From: Paractinoplanes pyxinae
GTDB lineage: Bacteria > Actinomycetota > Actinomycetes > Mycobacteriales > Micromonosporaceae
Assembly: GCF_026626335.1 (NCBI RefSeq)
Contig: NZ_JAPNTZ010000005.1
Span: 372,001-436,000 of the forward strand
Reading direction: 5' to 3'
Length of the DNA: 64,000 bases
The notes below the pieces were generated by a model. The model did not search any database. It worked only from the letters and a program-made list of their open reading frames with translations, and was not told the DNA's origin. Both the position numbers and the translations under genes were made by a program. Of this stretch, positions 33,354 through 41,243 are shown piece by piece. Positions within the stretch are counted from its first letter, which is position 1. Each line of letters begins with the position of its first letter.

Positions 33354-34148
33354 ATGCTGCGCATCGGGACGTCGGGCTGGCAGTACCGGGACTGGCGACC
33401 GGCCCGCGGGGCGGACGAGACGGGCTACCTCTACCCCGGTGGGCTGCCGCAACGGCTCTGGCTGGAGCACTACGCCGAGCGGTTCGCCACCGTCGAGGTC
33501 AACAACGCGTTCTACCGGCTGCCCGAGCGGTCGACGTTCGAGCAGTGGCGGGAGCGGACACCGGACGACTTCTGCGTGGCCGTGAAGATGAGCCGCTACC
33601 TGACCCACATCAAGCGGCTGAAGGACCCGCAGGAGCCGGTGGCCCGGTTCTTCGAACGCGCGGAGGCCCTGAAGGACAAGCTGGGCCCGGTGCTGCTGCA
33701 GCTGCCGCCCACCCTGAAGGCCGACCTCGGGGCGCTGGACGAGACGTTGAGCCTCATCCCGTCCGGGGTGCGCGTGGCCGTGGAGCCGCGGCACGACACC
33801 TGGTTCACCGACGACTGCCGGCGACTGCTGGAGAAGCACGGCGCCGCGCTGTGCTGGGCCGACCGGAAGAGCCGTCCCATCACTCCTCAGTGGGAAACCG
33901 CCGATTTTGTTTACCTGCGACTGCACGAGGGGCGGGCGACGCCGTGGCCGCGCTACGGCCAGGCTGCGCTCCGGGCGTGGGTCCAGCGTCTGACCGGCGT
34001 ACGGGAAGCTTTTGTGTATTTCAACAACGATCCCGGCGGCGCGGCGGTGATCGACGCGGGGGTGATGGCGGCCGCAGCCGAGCGACAGGGTCTGGCGATC
34101 ACCCGGGTGCCCCGCCTTAAGGTGAGACCGTGCGCAACCTCGAGCTGA
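33354..34148 (+). CDS. DUF72 family protein (first copy)
   Basis: The 264-aa TIM-barrel-like protein of the DUF72/YecE family starts MLRIGTSGWQYRDW and contains the typical FATVEVNNAFYRLPERSTFEQW, FCVAVKMSRYLTHIKRL, VLLQLPPTL, VAVEPRHDTWF, FVYLRLHEG and FVYFNNDPGG. Its biochemical role is unknown. ATG 33354 is used; GTG 33333 is an alternative. A weak SigB/F-like GTCT-N15-GGGTAT element (33320-33344) stands just before it. The next gene starts 19 bases inside its 3' end, so the two are coupled. Confidence 0.88.
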   Translation: MLRIGTSGWQYRDWRPARGADETGYLYPGGLPQRLWLEHYAERFATVEVNNAFYRLPERSTFEQWRERTPDDFCVAVKMSRYLTHIKRLKDPQEPVARFFERAEALKDKLGPVLLQLPPTLKADLGALDETLSLIPSGVRVAVEPRHDTWFTDDCRRLLEKHGAALCWADRKSRPITPQWETADFVYLRLHEGRATPWPRYGQAALRAWVQRLTGVREAFVYFNNDPGGAAVIDAGVMAAAAERQGLAITRVPRLKVRPCATSS

Positions 34149-34921
34149 ACGGCCGGACCCCTGACCTCGCCGAGACCCATCGGCTCGCCACGGTCAACTA
34201 CGGCCACTTCACCTCGATGCAGGTGCGCGAGCGCGGCGTACGCGGCCTGGGTCTGCATTTCGCCCGGCTGGCCGACGGCAACGAGGAGTTCTTCGGCTGG
34301 CGGGCCGAGCTCGACGACGAGCACCGCCTGCGCGAGCTGATCCTGCACGCGCTGGGCGACGAGCAAGATGCTTCGGTACGGGTGTCCTACGTGCCCGGGG
34401 CCGACCCGGACGGCCCGCCCGACGTGGTGGTCGCCGTGGCCGACCCGGCCCCGGACGAGCCGGGCAGCCCGCTGCGGGTGCGCATCGATCCCGACTTCCG
34501 GCGCGAGTGGCCCGAGCACAAGCACTCGGCCACGATGGGTCTGTTCCGCGCGCAGCGGCTGGCCCGGGCGGCCGGCTACGACGACGCGCTGTCGGTCGGC
34601 CCGGACAGGCTGGTGCGCGAGGGCACCACCTGGAACGTCGCGTTCTACACCGGCGACCAGGTGATCTGGCCGCAGGCGCCGATGCTGCGCGGGGTCACGA
34701 TGGTGCTGCTGCAGATCGCGCTGACCATGCGGGGCGTGCCGTGGACGATGCGGCCGGTGCCGATGTCGGAGCTGCTGGACTTCACGGCGGCGGTCGCGGT
34801 CAATTCGCGCACGGCCCGGCAAGAGATCGCGTCGATCGACGACCTGAGCTATTCGGCCGGCGACAAGCTGGCCGAGTTGCTGGGCGAAGCCTGGGACTCA
34901 GTCCCCTTCGACGCCCTCTAA
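34130..34921 (+). CDS. Class IV aminotransferase family protein (PLP-dependent)
   Basis: The 263-aa protein has the fold-type IV layout: LNGRTPDLAETHRLATVNYGHFTSM at the N-terminus, the probable PLP lysine Lys131 in PEHKHSATMGLFRAQRLARAAG, and VREGTTWNVAF with the conserved Glu164 and Asn169. The family includes branched-chain aminotransferases, D-amino-acid aminotransferase and aminodeoxychorismate lyase; which reaction is catalysed is unclear. GTG 34130 overlaps the DUF72 gene. The 3' end overlaps the convergent second DUF72 gene by 24 bases. Confidence 0.85.
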   Translation: MRNLELNGRTPDLAETHRLATVNYGHFTSMQVRERGVRGLGLHFARLADGNEEFFGWRAELDDEHRLRELILHALGDEQDASVRVSYVPGADPDGPPDVVVAVADPAPDEPGSPLRVRIDPDFRREWPEHKHSATMGLFRAQRLARAAGYDDALSVGPDRLVREGTTWNVAFYTGDQVIWPQAPMLRGVTMVLLQIALTMRGVPWTMRPVPMSELLDFTAAVAVNSRTARQEIASIDDLSYSAGDKLAELLGEAWDSVPFDAL

Positions 34922-35779
34922 CAACTCGAGCATCTCGGTCGCGTTGCGCTGGGCGTAGTCGCTGTAGCAATTGTTGAACAGTGCGTGTGTCGTGTCGGCG
35001 TCGTCGGCCAGGGCGCGCAATCGCGGCGCCCACTCCGACAACTCCTGGCGCGAATACTCGTACCCGAACTTCTCGTGAATGTCTTTGCTGGTCCACTTGG
35101 CACTGTGGCCGTGGAAGCGCACGACGGCCAGGCCCGAGGTGGCGGCCAGCACCGGCGGCACCGACGACTTGTGACCCTGCGGCATGTCGACGCCGACGAA
35201 GCTCAGCTTGTGCGCGCGCAGGAAGTCCAGCGTCTCGTTCTGGTTGGCGCCCTCGAACCAGGCGGCGTTGCGGAACTCGAACACCGGGACGATCGGCTTG
35301 CACCGGGCGGCCACCTCGAGGATGTACTCCTTGTTGGAGCGGCGGATGCCGAACCACGGCGGGAACTGGAAGAGCACGGCCCCGAGCTTCCCGGCCTCGG
35401 CCAGCGGGTCCAGCGCCGCCAGGAAGCGGCTCCAGACCTCCTCGTACGCCTGAGCGGGCAGGTCGCCGGGATAGATGTTCTTCTTGTCCGTCTCGGGGCG
35501 CAGGTCTTTGTAGATCGCCGAGACCTTGGTCGGGTGGCCGGTCAGCAGGCTGAACGCCTTGATGTTGAAGGTGAAGCCGTCCGGCGTGCGCTGCGCCCAC
35601 AGTTTGCTGGTCTGCTCGGCAGGCGGGCCGTAGTAGGTCGAGTCGACCTCGACCACCCGGTACTGCTTCGCGTAGTAGGCCAGGCGTTTCTCGGGAGTGT
35701 CGGCACTCGCCGGGTACCACCCCGAGGCCAGCAGCGTCTTGTCCGTCCAGGACGCCGTACCCACGTCGATCGTGCCCAT
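34898..35779 (-). CDS. DUF72 family protein (second copy)
   Basis: The 293-aa protein is of the same DUF72 family as the gene at 33354 but of another branch: MGTIDVGTASWTDKTLLASGWYP, VVEVDSTYYGPPAEQTSKLWAQRTP, FNIKAFSLLTGHPTK, AVLFQFPPWF and VPVFEFRNAAWF. It ends with HALFNNCYSDYAQRNATEM, the usual C-terminal NNC motif. Biochemical role unknown. The start ATG 35777-35779 is clear; a longer frame upstream crosses the next gene and is not supported. Confidence 0.88.
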   Translation of the reverse strand: MGTIDVGTASWTDKTLLASGWYPASADTPEKRLAYYAKQYRVVEVDSTYYGPPAEQTSKLWAQRTPDGFTFNIKAFSLLTGHPTKVSAIYKDLRPETDKKNIYPGDLPAQAYEEVWSRFLAALDPLAEAGKLGAVLFQFPPWFGIRRSNKEYILEVAARCKPIVPVFEFRNAAWFEGANQNETLDFLRAHKLSFVGVDMPQGHKSSVPPVLAATSGLAVVRFHGHSAKWTSKDIHEKFGYEYSRQELSEWAPRLRALADDADTTHALFNNCYSDYAQRNATEMLELLEGVEGD

Positions 35780-35862
35780 GATGAGCACGCTAGCCCGGAT
35801 ACGGCGGGTCCGCCGCGCAGTCGCGGCGGACCCGGACGTCTCTGAAGGGGGTGTGGGGCGAG

Positions 35863-36279
35863 CTAGCCGGCCCGGCGCTCGCGGTTCTGCTTGCAGTTGA
35901 CGCACGTCGTGGCCGAGGGGAAGATCTCCAGCCGCTCCCACGGGATCGGGTTGTGGCAGCCCTCGCAGTTGCCGTACGTGCCGTCGTCGAGCCGCGCCAT
36001 CGCGTGCTCGGCCTGGGTGCGCCGATCGAGCAGAGTGCGCAGCAGCGAGGTCGCCGCGTCGCGCTCGGCCGTCTTGGAGCCGCTGTCGGCCTGGTCGTCG
36101 CCGGCCGAGTCGCCGATCTCGACCAGCCGGAGCTTCTGGTTCTCGACCACAGCCGCCTCGTACTCGCTGTTCAGGTCGTCGAACCGGGTGCGCAGGACCG
36201 TACGGATCTGCTCGATCTCTTCCGGCGTACGCCCCTTCGCGGCACTCTTGCCCGTGATGACCGCTTGATTGACGAGCAT
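35863..36279 (-). CDS. DksA/TraR-family C4 zinc-finger protein
   Basis: The 138-aa protein has a helical coiled-coil region (residues 18-98) and the C-terminal zinc finger with Cys105, Cys108, Cys126 and Cys129 (CEGC...CVNC), as in DksA/TraR proteins that bind RNA polymerase in the secondary channel; some actinobacterial members instead act in stress responses. ATG 36277-36279 has AGGGGAGCGC before it. A consensus SigB/F-type promoter lies 75 bases upstream, so it is probably induced by general stress. Confidence 0.9.
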   Translation of the reverse strand: MLVNQAVITGKSAAKGRTPEEIEQIRTVLRTRFDDLNSEYEAAVVENQKLRLVEIGDSAGDDQADSGSKTAERDAATSLLRTLLDRRTQAEHAMARLDDGTYGNCEGCHNPIPWERLEIFPSATTCVNCKQNRERRAG

Positions 36280-36353
36280 GCGCTCCCCTGCCTTCCTCTG
36301 CCCCTGCCGGTGGTGCCCCCGAAGCCGACGCCATCGCACCGTGGTGCCGCCTG

Positions 36354-36378
36354 ATACCCACCGCCGAAGATCCCAAAC
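36354..36378 (-). promoter_or_regulatory. SigB/F-type promoter of the DksA/TraR gene
   Basis: Read on the minus strand, GTTT (36375-36378) is followed after exactly 15 bases by GGGTAT (36354-36359). This is a full match to the general-stress sigma consensus GTTT-N14-16-GGGTAT. It points to the DksA/TraR gene 75 bases downstream. Confidence 0.65.
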
Positions 36379-36443
36379 GGGGCCTCCGCTGAAAAAGTAA
36401 CCGGAGCATAACTGTCAGTGGTCGGTCGCGCTACTGACTCGCT

Positions 36444-37076
36444 TCATGAACGTTCGAGGACCATCGCGGGACGGCGCGGATCATCGACGCGCAGGACCAC
36501 GTCGGCGAAGGAGGCGGGTGCGACCTCGTCGGCGTACCGGCCGAAAGCGGGCAGCGTCCAGGCGTCCTCGGCCGGGGTGCGGCGGGCGAGTGCGGCGGCC
36601 GACATCTCGAGGTGCACGGTGACGTCGAACCCGAGCCCGCCGCCGAGCAGCAGAGGACCGCTGACCAGCAGGATCGTGCCCGGTGCGAGGTCCGTGTAGG
36701 GCTCGCGGGCCGCCCGGTCGGCGGTGGCGTCCCAGAGCCGCCGCAGCACCCGCCCGGAGCCGCCGGGACCGGCCGGATCGAGCACCTCGCGGGCCAGCCC
36801 GGCCTCGTCGAACCAGCCCTGGTAGTACGAGTCCGGATCGCGCCGGCCGAACTCGAGGCGCAGTGACGCGGGTCGCAGGAAGTCGGCGGTGTCGATCCGC
36901 ATGGCGGGACGGCCGCGGGCCCGCAAGGGGCCGGTCAACGCGTCGGCCAGCGCTCCCGGACCGGCCGCCGGGGCGCCGTCGAGGGCGACCCGCAGGTAAC
37001 TGTCGGATTCCCGACTTGTCAGCAGATCGGCGAGCTCCTCGACGAGGACGTCGGTGGAGATGGGGCGGACACGCAC
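36444..37076 (-). CDS. Uridine-kinase-like protein with altered P-loop
   Basis: The 210-aa protein follows the uridine kinase/nucleoside kinase pattern: a strand and loop SYLRVALDGAPAAGPGALA, MRIDTADFLRPASLRLEFGRRDPDSYYQGWFDE, and a hydrophobic strand TILLVSGPLLLGG. In active kinases the P-loop ends in Gly-Lys-Ser/Thr; here the positions read GPGA, so the catalytic lysine is missing. The same substitution type occurs in related actinobacterial proteins, so it may be a non-catalytic or altered family. It may be co-transcribed with the winged-helix gene 10 bases upstream. Confidence 0.78.
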   Translation of the reverse strand: MRVRPISTDVLVEELADLLTSRESDSYLRVALDGAPAAGPGALADALTGPLRARGRPAMRIDTADFLRPASLRLEFGRRDPDSYYQGWFDEAGLAREVLDPAGPGGSGRVLRRLWDATADRAAREPYTDLAPGTILLVSGPLLLGGGLGFDVTVHLEMSAAALARRTPAEDAWTLPAFGRYADEVAPASFADVVLRVDDPRRPAMVLERS

Positions 37077-37085
37077 CCGTCGACG

Positions 37086-37658
37086 CTACTCGTTCGGCTT
37101 GATCACCACGTGGGCGTCGTCGGAGAGCCGGTAGCCGACGCCGTAGACGGTGGTGATCAGCGGCGCCGTGCCGCCGAGCTTGAGGCGCAGCCGCCGCACG
37201 TGCACGTCGACCGTGCGCTCGCCGGTGTGGTCGTAGCCCCACACACCGGTCAGAAGCTGCGCGCGGGTGAAGACGCGCCGCGGGCGCTCGGCCAGGAAGA
37301 GCAGCAGGTCGAACTCGAGCCGGGTCAGCGGCAGCGGCGCGCCGCCGACGATCACCTGACGGGTGCCGGTGAGCAGCCGCACCTCGGGACCGTCGGCCGG
37401 GGCGGCCTCGGGCTCGGGCGCCGGCAGCTCGGCCGCCGCGGCGGCCGGCTCGACCATGACCGTGCCCTGGCTGACCTCGACCAGCTCGCGGACGGCCTCG
37501 ATGAGCTTGTGGGCCTGCGGAGAGATGGAGTCACCGGTGAGCGGGATGGCGACCGTGACGGTCAGGGCGGGTTCCGACGGGCGACGGGTGGCGGTGGTGC
37601 CGCGGCCGGGCCCGGTGGCATGTCGGGCGAGCCGTGGTGAAAGCGCACTGGCCGGCAT
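37086..37658 (-). CDS. Winged-helix regulator, OmpR C-terminal type, no receiver
   Basis: The 190-aa protein has a trans_reg_C winged helix at about residues 95-185 ([61 protein letters not shown]). The N-terminal 90 residues contain no aspartate pocket of a receiver domain but a Pro/Ala-rich part ([18 protein letters not shown]). It therefore cannot be phosphorylated like a normal response regulator; how it is switched is unknown. ATG 37656-37658 has GGGGGATC upstream. Confidence 0.85.
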   Translation of the reverse strand: MPASALSPRLARHATGPGRGTTATRRPSEPALTVTVAIPLTGDSISPQAHKLIEAVRELVEVSQGTVMVEPAAAAAELPAPEPEAAPADGPEVRLLTGTRQVIVGGAPLPLTRLEFDLLLFLAERPRRVFTRAQLLTGVWGYDHTGERTVDVHVRRLRLKLGGTAPLITTVYGVGYRLSDDAHVVIKPNE

Positions 37659-37988
37659 TTAGTTGATCCCCCTGAAAGCTGGTGCACCTAATAGGCGTGT
37701 CGGCAATCGAATACGTCCGATCACCCTCCGTAAAGCCGCGGATGATGTTTCCGCCCGCGCAGTAACGGGGTCAACCCGTCAACCACGATGTGGGAAAAGC
37801 GTTCCACCGCGGAAAATGCATTCCGGTAACGAAGTCTGTCAGACTGATTACGCGTTGCCGAACGCATGGCTCGCTGCTCATATGTGGTCTGACGAGCGTT
37901 TTCGCAGCTGAGAGCACGTATCACGACCGGATCACGGCAGCATTCTGAGACGAGCGCCACACGATTCTTCGTTGCCGGTGCAAAAAGA
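37659..37988. other. Intergenic region with palindrome and shared 13-mer
   Basis: No convincing gene lies in these 330 bases, which are lower in GC than their surroundings. They hold the promoter side of the winged-helix gene, the perfect inverted repeat AGTCTG-T-CAGACT at 37833-37845 (operator-like), and CGTTTTCGCAGCT at 37897-37909, which is shared with 31120-31132 in the other lower-GC gap. Confidence 0.55.
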
Positions 37989-38018
37989 ATCCGGGCGTTC
38001 CTGAAGGAACGCCCGGAT
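37989..38018 (-). terminator. Terminator of secA2
   Basis: A perfect 13-bp stem (37989-38001 with 38006-38018) with a 4-base loop stands 15 bases past the secA2 stop, and on the minus strand it is followed by TCTTTTTG, a clear Rho-independent terminator. Confidence 0.88.
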
Positions 38019-38033
38019 CGATCGTTGCCTCTT

Positions 38034-40328
38034 TTACTCGCCGCGTCCGACCAAACGCCGGCCGACGGCCGCGATGAGCCGGTCGAGTTCGGAACCGAAC
38101 GGGTTGTCGTGCACCAGGTAGGTCCAGGTGGCGCTCGGCCGCACGATCTTGGCGCGGTCGGGCTCCCAGCCCTCGCTGAAGTCCGTTTCCTCGAACGTCT
38201 CGATCGTGCGCTTCTCGATCTCGAGCAGCACCTTCTGGAAAGCCGGGACGGCGGCCCGGTGGAACTCGTCGAGCGGGTCGAGCTTGCCCAGCGCGCGCAG
38301 GTGCACGCCCTCGCGCACCTCGGACAGCTCGGCCAGGTGCTCGACCCAGAGCCGGTCGAGGTGGAACAGGGCGATCGCCCGGGCCGCGTCGGACAGCACG
38401 TCCTCGTCGAGCTCCTTGGCCTTCTCGGGCGAGCGCTCGAGCAGCATGATCGCGGCCACCTCGGAGGTGAGCAGCCGCTCGCGGCGCTCGGCCAGGGCCA
38501 CCCGCTGCTGCTCGATGACGACGCTGTAGCGCCAGGTGTTGCGGTGGATCTCGTGGTTGACGCCCTCGGCGACCCGCTGGGCGTGCTCGACGGCGTAGTC
38601 GACCTGCTCGTCGTGGACGACGCCGTCCATGTCCATCCGCGGCGAGGCCGGCAGGATGTCGCCGGCGTGCCGGGTGACCAGCTCGTCCTCGAGGCTGACG
38701 AAGAAGACCGAACCGCCCGGGTCGCCCTGGCGGCCGGCCCGGCCGCGCAGCTGGTCGTCCACGCGGCGGCTGTCGTGCCGGCCGGCGCCGATCACGTACA
38801 GGCCGCCCAGCTCGACGACCTCGTCGCGGTCGGCCTCGTCGCTGCCACCGAGGCGGATGTCGACGCCGCGGCCGGCCATCTGGGTCGAGACGGTGACCGC
38901 GCCCTTGGCGCCGGCCTCGGCGATGATCCGGGCCTCTTCGGCGTCGTTCTTGGCGTTCAGCACGTTCGATGGCACGCCCACCGCGGCCAGTTGCTTGGCC
39001 AGCAGCTCGGAGGCCTTCACGTCGAGGGTGCCCACCAGCACCGGGCGGCCCTTCTCGTGGGCGATCTTGATTTCCTCGACCAGGGCCTCGTCGCGAGTGT
39101 CGTGGGCCGAGTAGATGCGGTCGGGCTCGTCGTCGCGGATGTTTTCGGCGTTCGACGGGATGACCGCGACCTCGAGCTTGAAGTACTCGCGCAGCTGCTC
39201 GCCGACGTGCACGGCGGTGGCGGTCATGCCGCACACCGTCTTGTAAAGAGCGATGTAGGCCTGCACGGTGATCGTGTCGAGCACCTCGCCCTCGGCGGTG
39301 GCGCTCAGCCCCTCCTTCGCCTCGACCGCGGCCTGCAGGCCGTCGGGCCAGCGGCGGCGCTGGGCGACGCGGCCGCGCATCTCGTCGATCAGCTCGACCG
39401 AGCCGTCGCGCACGATGTAGTCGACGTCGCGGCGCAGCAGGGCCTCGGCGTGCAGGGCCACGTTGACCGCGGACAGCTGCTGCACCTGGTCGTCGGCGTA
39501 GAGGTCGATGCCGCCGAGCTGCTCCTCCATCTTCTTGAGCCCGGCCTCGGTGAAGGCCACGCTGCGGCCGTCCTCGGCCACCTCGTAGTCCTTGCCCGCC
39601 CGCAGCTCGCGCACCAGCTCGGCCGCGCCGTGCACCGGGTCGGCCTCGGTGGCGAGGCTGCCGGCCAGCACCATCGGCACGCGGGCCTCGTCGATCAGGA
39701 TCGAGTCGGCCTCGTCGACGATGGCCGTGGCGAGCTCGCGCTGCACCCGGTCCTCCACGTCGGTGACCAGCTGGTCGCGCAGGTAGTCGAAGCCGGCCTC
39801 GCTGACCGAGACGTACGTGACGTCGGCCAGGTAGGCCTCGCGCCGCTCCTCATGGGTGGAGGCCTCGGTGACCCAGCCGACGCTCAGGCCGAGCAGCTTG
39901 TAGACCGGCTGCATCCACTCGGCGTCGCGGCGGGCCAGGTAGTCGTTGACGGTGAGCACGTGAACCGGGCCGTGGCCCAGGCGGACGTGCCCGTACGCGG
40001 CGACGACGGCGGTGAGGGTCTTGCCCTCACCGGTGGCCATCTCGGCCACCTTGCCCGAGAGCAGGGCCATCGCGCCGAGCAGCTGGACGTCGTACGGCCG
40101 CTGCTCGAGGGCGCGGCGGGCCGCCTCACGGCCGATGGCGCAGATCTCGGTGAAGTCGGACGCCTCGCCGGCCGCCGCGGTCAGCGCCTCGTCGTCGAGC
40201 TCGCGCAGCGCTTCCTCACGCGCGTCGATGGCCGGCAGGCGCTTGGTGAACGGCGCGAGGTCGACCGTCGTGCCCGGACGCTGCAAAAACTTGCGGAACC
40301 GGCTCTTCAGCCGCTGCGACACACCCAT
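38034..40328 (-). CDS. secA2: Accessory Sec translocase ATPase SecA2
   Basis: The 764-aa DEAD-type motor has Walker A MATGEGKT (Gly100-Thr104), Walker B VDEADSILIDEARVP, STQMAGRGVDIRLGG and DDQLRGRAGRQGDPG. It is about 150 residues shorter than housekeeping SecA and lacks the C-terminal zinc-binding tail, features of actinobacterial SecA2, which exports a subset of proteins, often without classical signals. The start MGVSQRLKSRFRKFLQRPGTTVDL at 40326-40328 agrees with family members; an ATG three codons earlier is an alternative. Confidence 0.93.
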   Translation of the reverse strand: MGVSQRLKSRFRKFLQRPGTTVDLAPFTKRLPAIDAREEALRELDDEALTAAAGEASDFTEICAIGREAARRALEQRPYDVQLLGAMALLSGKVAEMATGEGKTLTAVVAAYGHVRLGHGPVHVLTVNDYLARRDAEWMQPVYKLLGLSVGWVTEASTHEERREAYLADVTYVSVSEAGFDYLRDQLVTDVEDRVQRELATAIVDEADSILIDEARVPMVLAGSLATEADPVHGAAELVRELRAGKDYEVAEDGRSVAFTEAGLKKMEEQLGGIDLYADDQVQQLSAVNVALHAEALLRRDVDYIVRDGSVELIDEMRGRVAQRRRWPDGLQAAVEAKEGLSATAEGEVLDTITVQAYIALYKTVCGMTATAVHVGEQLREYFKLEVAVIPSNAENIRDDEPDRIYSAHDTRDEALVEEIKIAHEKGRPVLVGTLDVKASELLAKQLAAVGVPSNVLNAKNDAEEARIIAEAGAKGAVTVSTQMAGRGVDIRLGGSDEADRDEVVELGGLYVIGAGRHDSRRVDDQLRGRAGRQGDPGGSVFFVSLEDELVTRHAGDILPASPRMDMDGVVHDEQVDYAVEHAQRVAEGVNHEIHRNTWRYSVVIEQQRVALAERRERLLTSEVAAIMLLERSPEKAKELDEDVLSDAARAIALFHLDRLWVEHLAELSEVREGVHLRALGKLDPLDEFHRAAVPAFQKVLLEIEKRTIETFEETDFSEGWEPDRAKIVRPSATWTYLVHDNPFGSELDRLIAAVGRRLVGRGE

Positions 40329-40387
40329 GGCGGGCAACGGTACTTCATTTACCTGAGCGGTTGGTGACGACTGTCTCGTCCCACCGC

Positions 40388-40413
40388 GTTTGTGTCGGGC
40401 TGCGGCCGGGCAC
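40388..40413 (+). promoter_or_regulatory. Possible SigB/F-type promoter of first STAS-HATPase gene
   Basis: GTTT (40388-40391), 16 bases, then GGGCAC (40408-40413) match the SigB/F pattern except for C in place of T at the fourth -10 position. The element stands 37 bases before the GTG start of the STAS-HATPase gene. Confidence 0.4.
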
Positions 40414-40449
40414 GTTGGGCGGGCGGAAAAGTCTTAACAAGGAGGCAGG

Positions 40450-41190
40450 GTGCCGAGTCAGCTCGTGTGCCGGCCGGAACGCGGATTCCCGGTCGCCGCG
40501 CTGCGTGTCAGCGGCACCTTGGATCAGGTCACCGGGGACGCTCTCCAGCAGGCGGTGCGGCTGCGGCTGGCCGACCAGCCCACGGTGCTGCTGCTCGACG
40601 TGGCCGGGCTGCGCATCGGCGACCCAATGGGGCTGTCGGCGCTGAGCGCCACCGTCTGCGCGGCCCACGAGTGGCCCGACGTGCCGGTCGTGCTGTGCGG
40701 CGCCGACCCCCGCACGCTGGCGATGATCACGGCGACGCCCGACTGCGAGCAGCTCCGGTACGCCGACGACTTCGCGGCCGCCGTGGCCTCGGCCCGGGCC
40801 GAGACGACCCCGCCGCACATCCGGGTGCGGATGCGCCCCGTGCCCGACGCCTGCCGGCAGGTGCGCCACCTGGTGACTCAGGCCTGCACGGCCTGGCAAC
40901 GCTCCGACCTGGCCGCGACGGCGACGCTCATCGCCACCGAACTGGTGGCCAACGTCGTGCGGCACGCGCGGACGACCATGGACTTCACGGTGCGGCCGCT
41001 GCACGGTGGCCGGCTCGGCATGACGGTGCGCGATCACAGCCGGCGCATGCCCAAGCCGAAGGACGCCAGGCTCTCCGACCCGGGCGGGCGCGGGCTGCGG
41101 CTCGTACGGGACCTGACCGACGCTTGGGGCGTGCTGCCGGTGACCGACGGGAAGGTCGTCTGGACGAGGATGCACCCGGACACGTTCTGA
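40450..41190 (+). CDS. STAS-HATPase fusion protein (first copy)
   Basis: The 246-aa protein fuses an N-terminal STAS domain (about 1-110, strand VLLLDVAGLRIGDPMGLSAL) to an anti-sigma-type HATPase (about 125-246) with N-box TELVANVVRHA (Glu164, Asn168) and G2 box GGRGLRLVRDLTDAWG. In RsbV-type STAS proteins the switch serine follows Asp; here the site is Asp58-Pro59-Met60-Gly61, without Ser or Thr. The kinase half could bind and phosphorylate partner anti-anti-sigma factors or hold a sigma factor. GTG 40450 is preceded by AAGGAGG. It is the first gene of a stress-signalling island. Confidence 0.85.
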   Translation: MPSQLVCRPERGFPVAALRVSGTLDQVTGDALQQAVRLRLADQPTVLLLDVAGLRIGDPMGLSALSATVCAAHEWPDVPVVLCGADPRTLAMITATPDCEQLRYADDFAAAVASARAETTPPHIRVRMRPVPDACRQVRHLVTQACTAWQRSDLAATATLIATELVANVVRHARTTMDFTVRPLHGGRLGMTVRDHSRRMPKPKDARLSDPGGRGLRLVRDLTDAWGVLPVTDGKVVWTRMHPDTF

Positions 41191-41243
41191 CCCGCGCCGC
41201 ACCGTCGGCACGCGAGCGTCCTGAGGTGCGATAGCGTCTCTCT

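Noticed and set aside
38025..40367. Plus-strand open frame antisense to secA2
   Set aside because: SecA2 motifs fix the coding strand; the antisense frame is a composition artefact.
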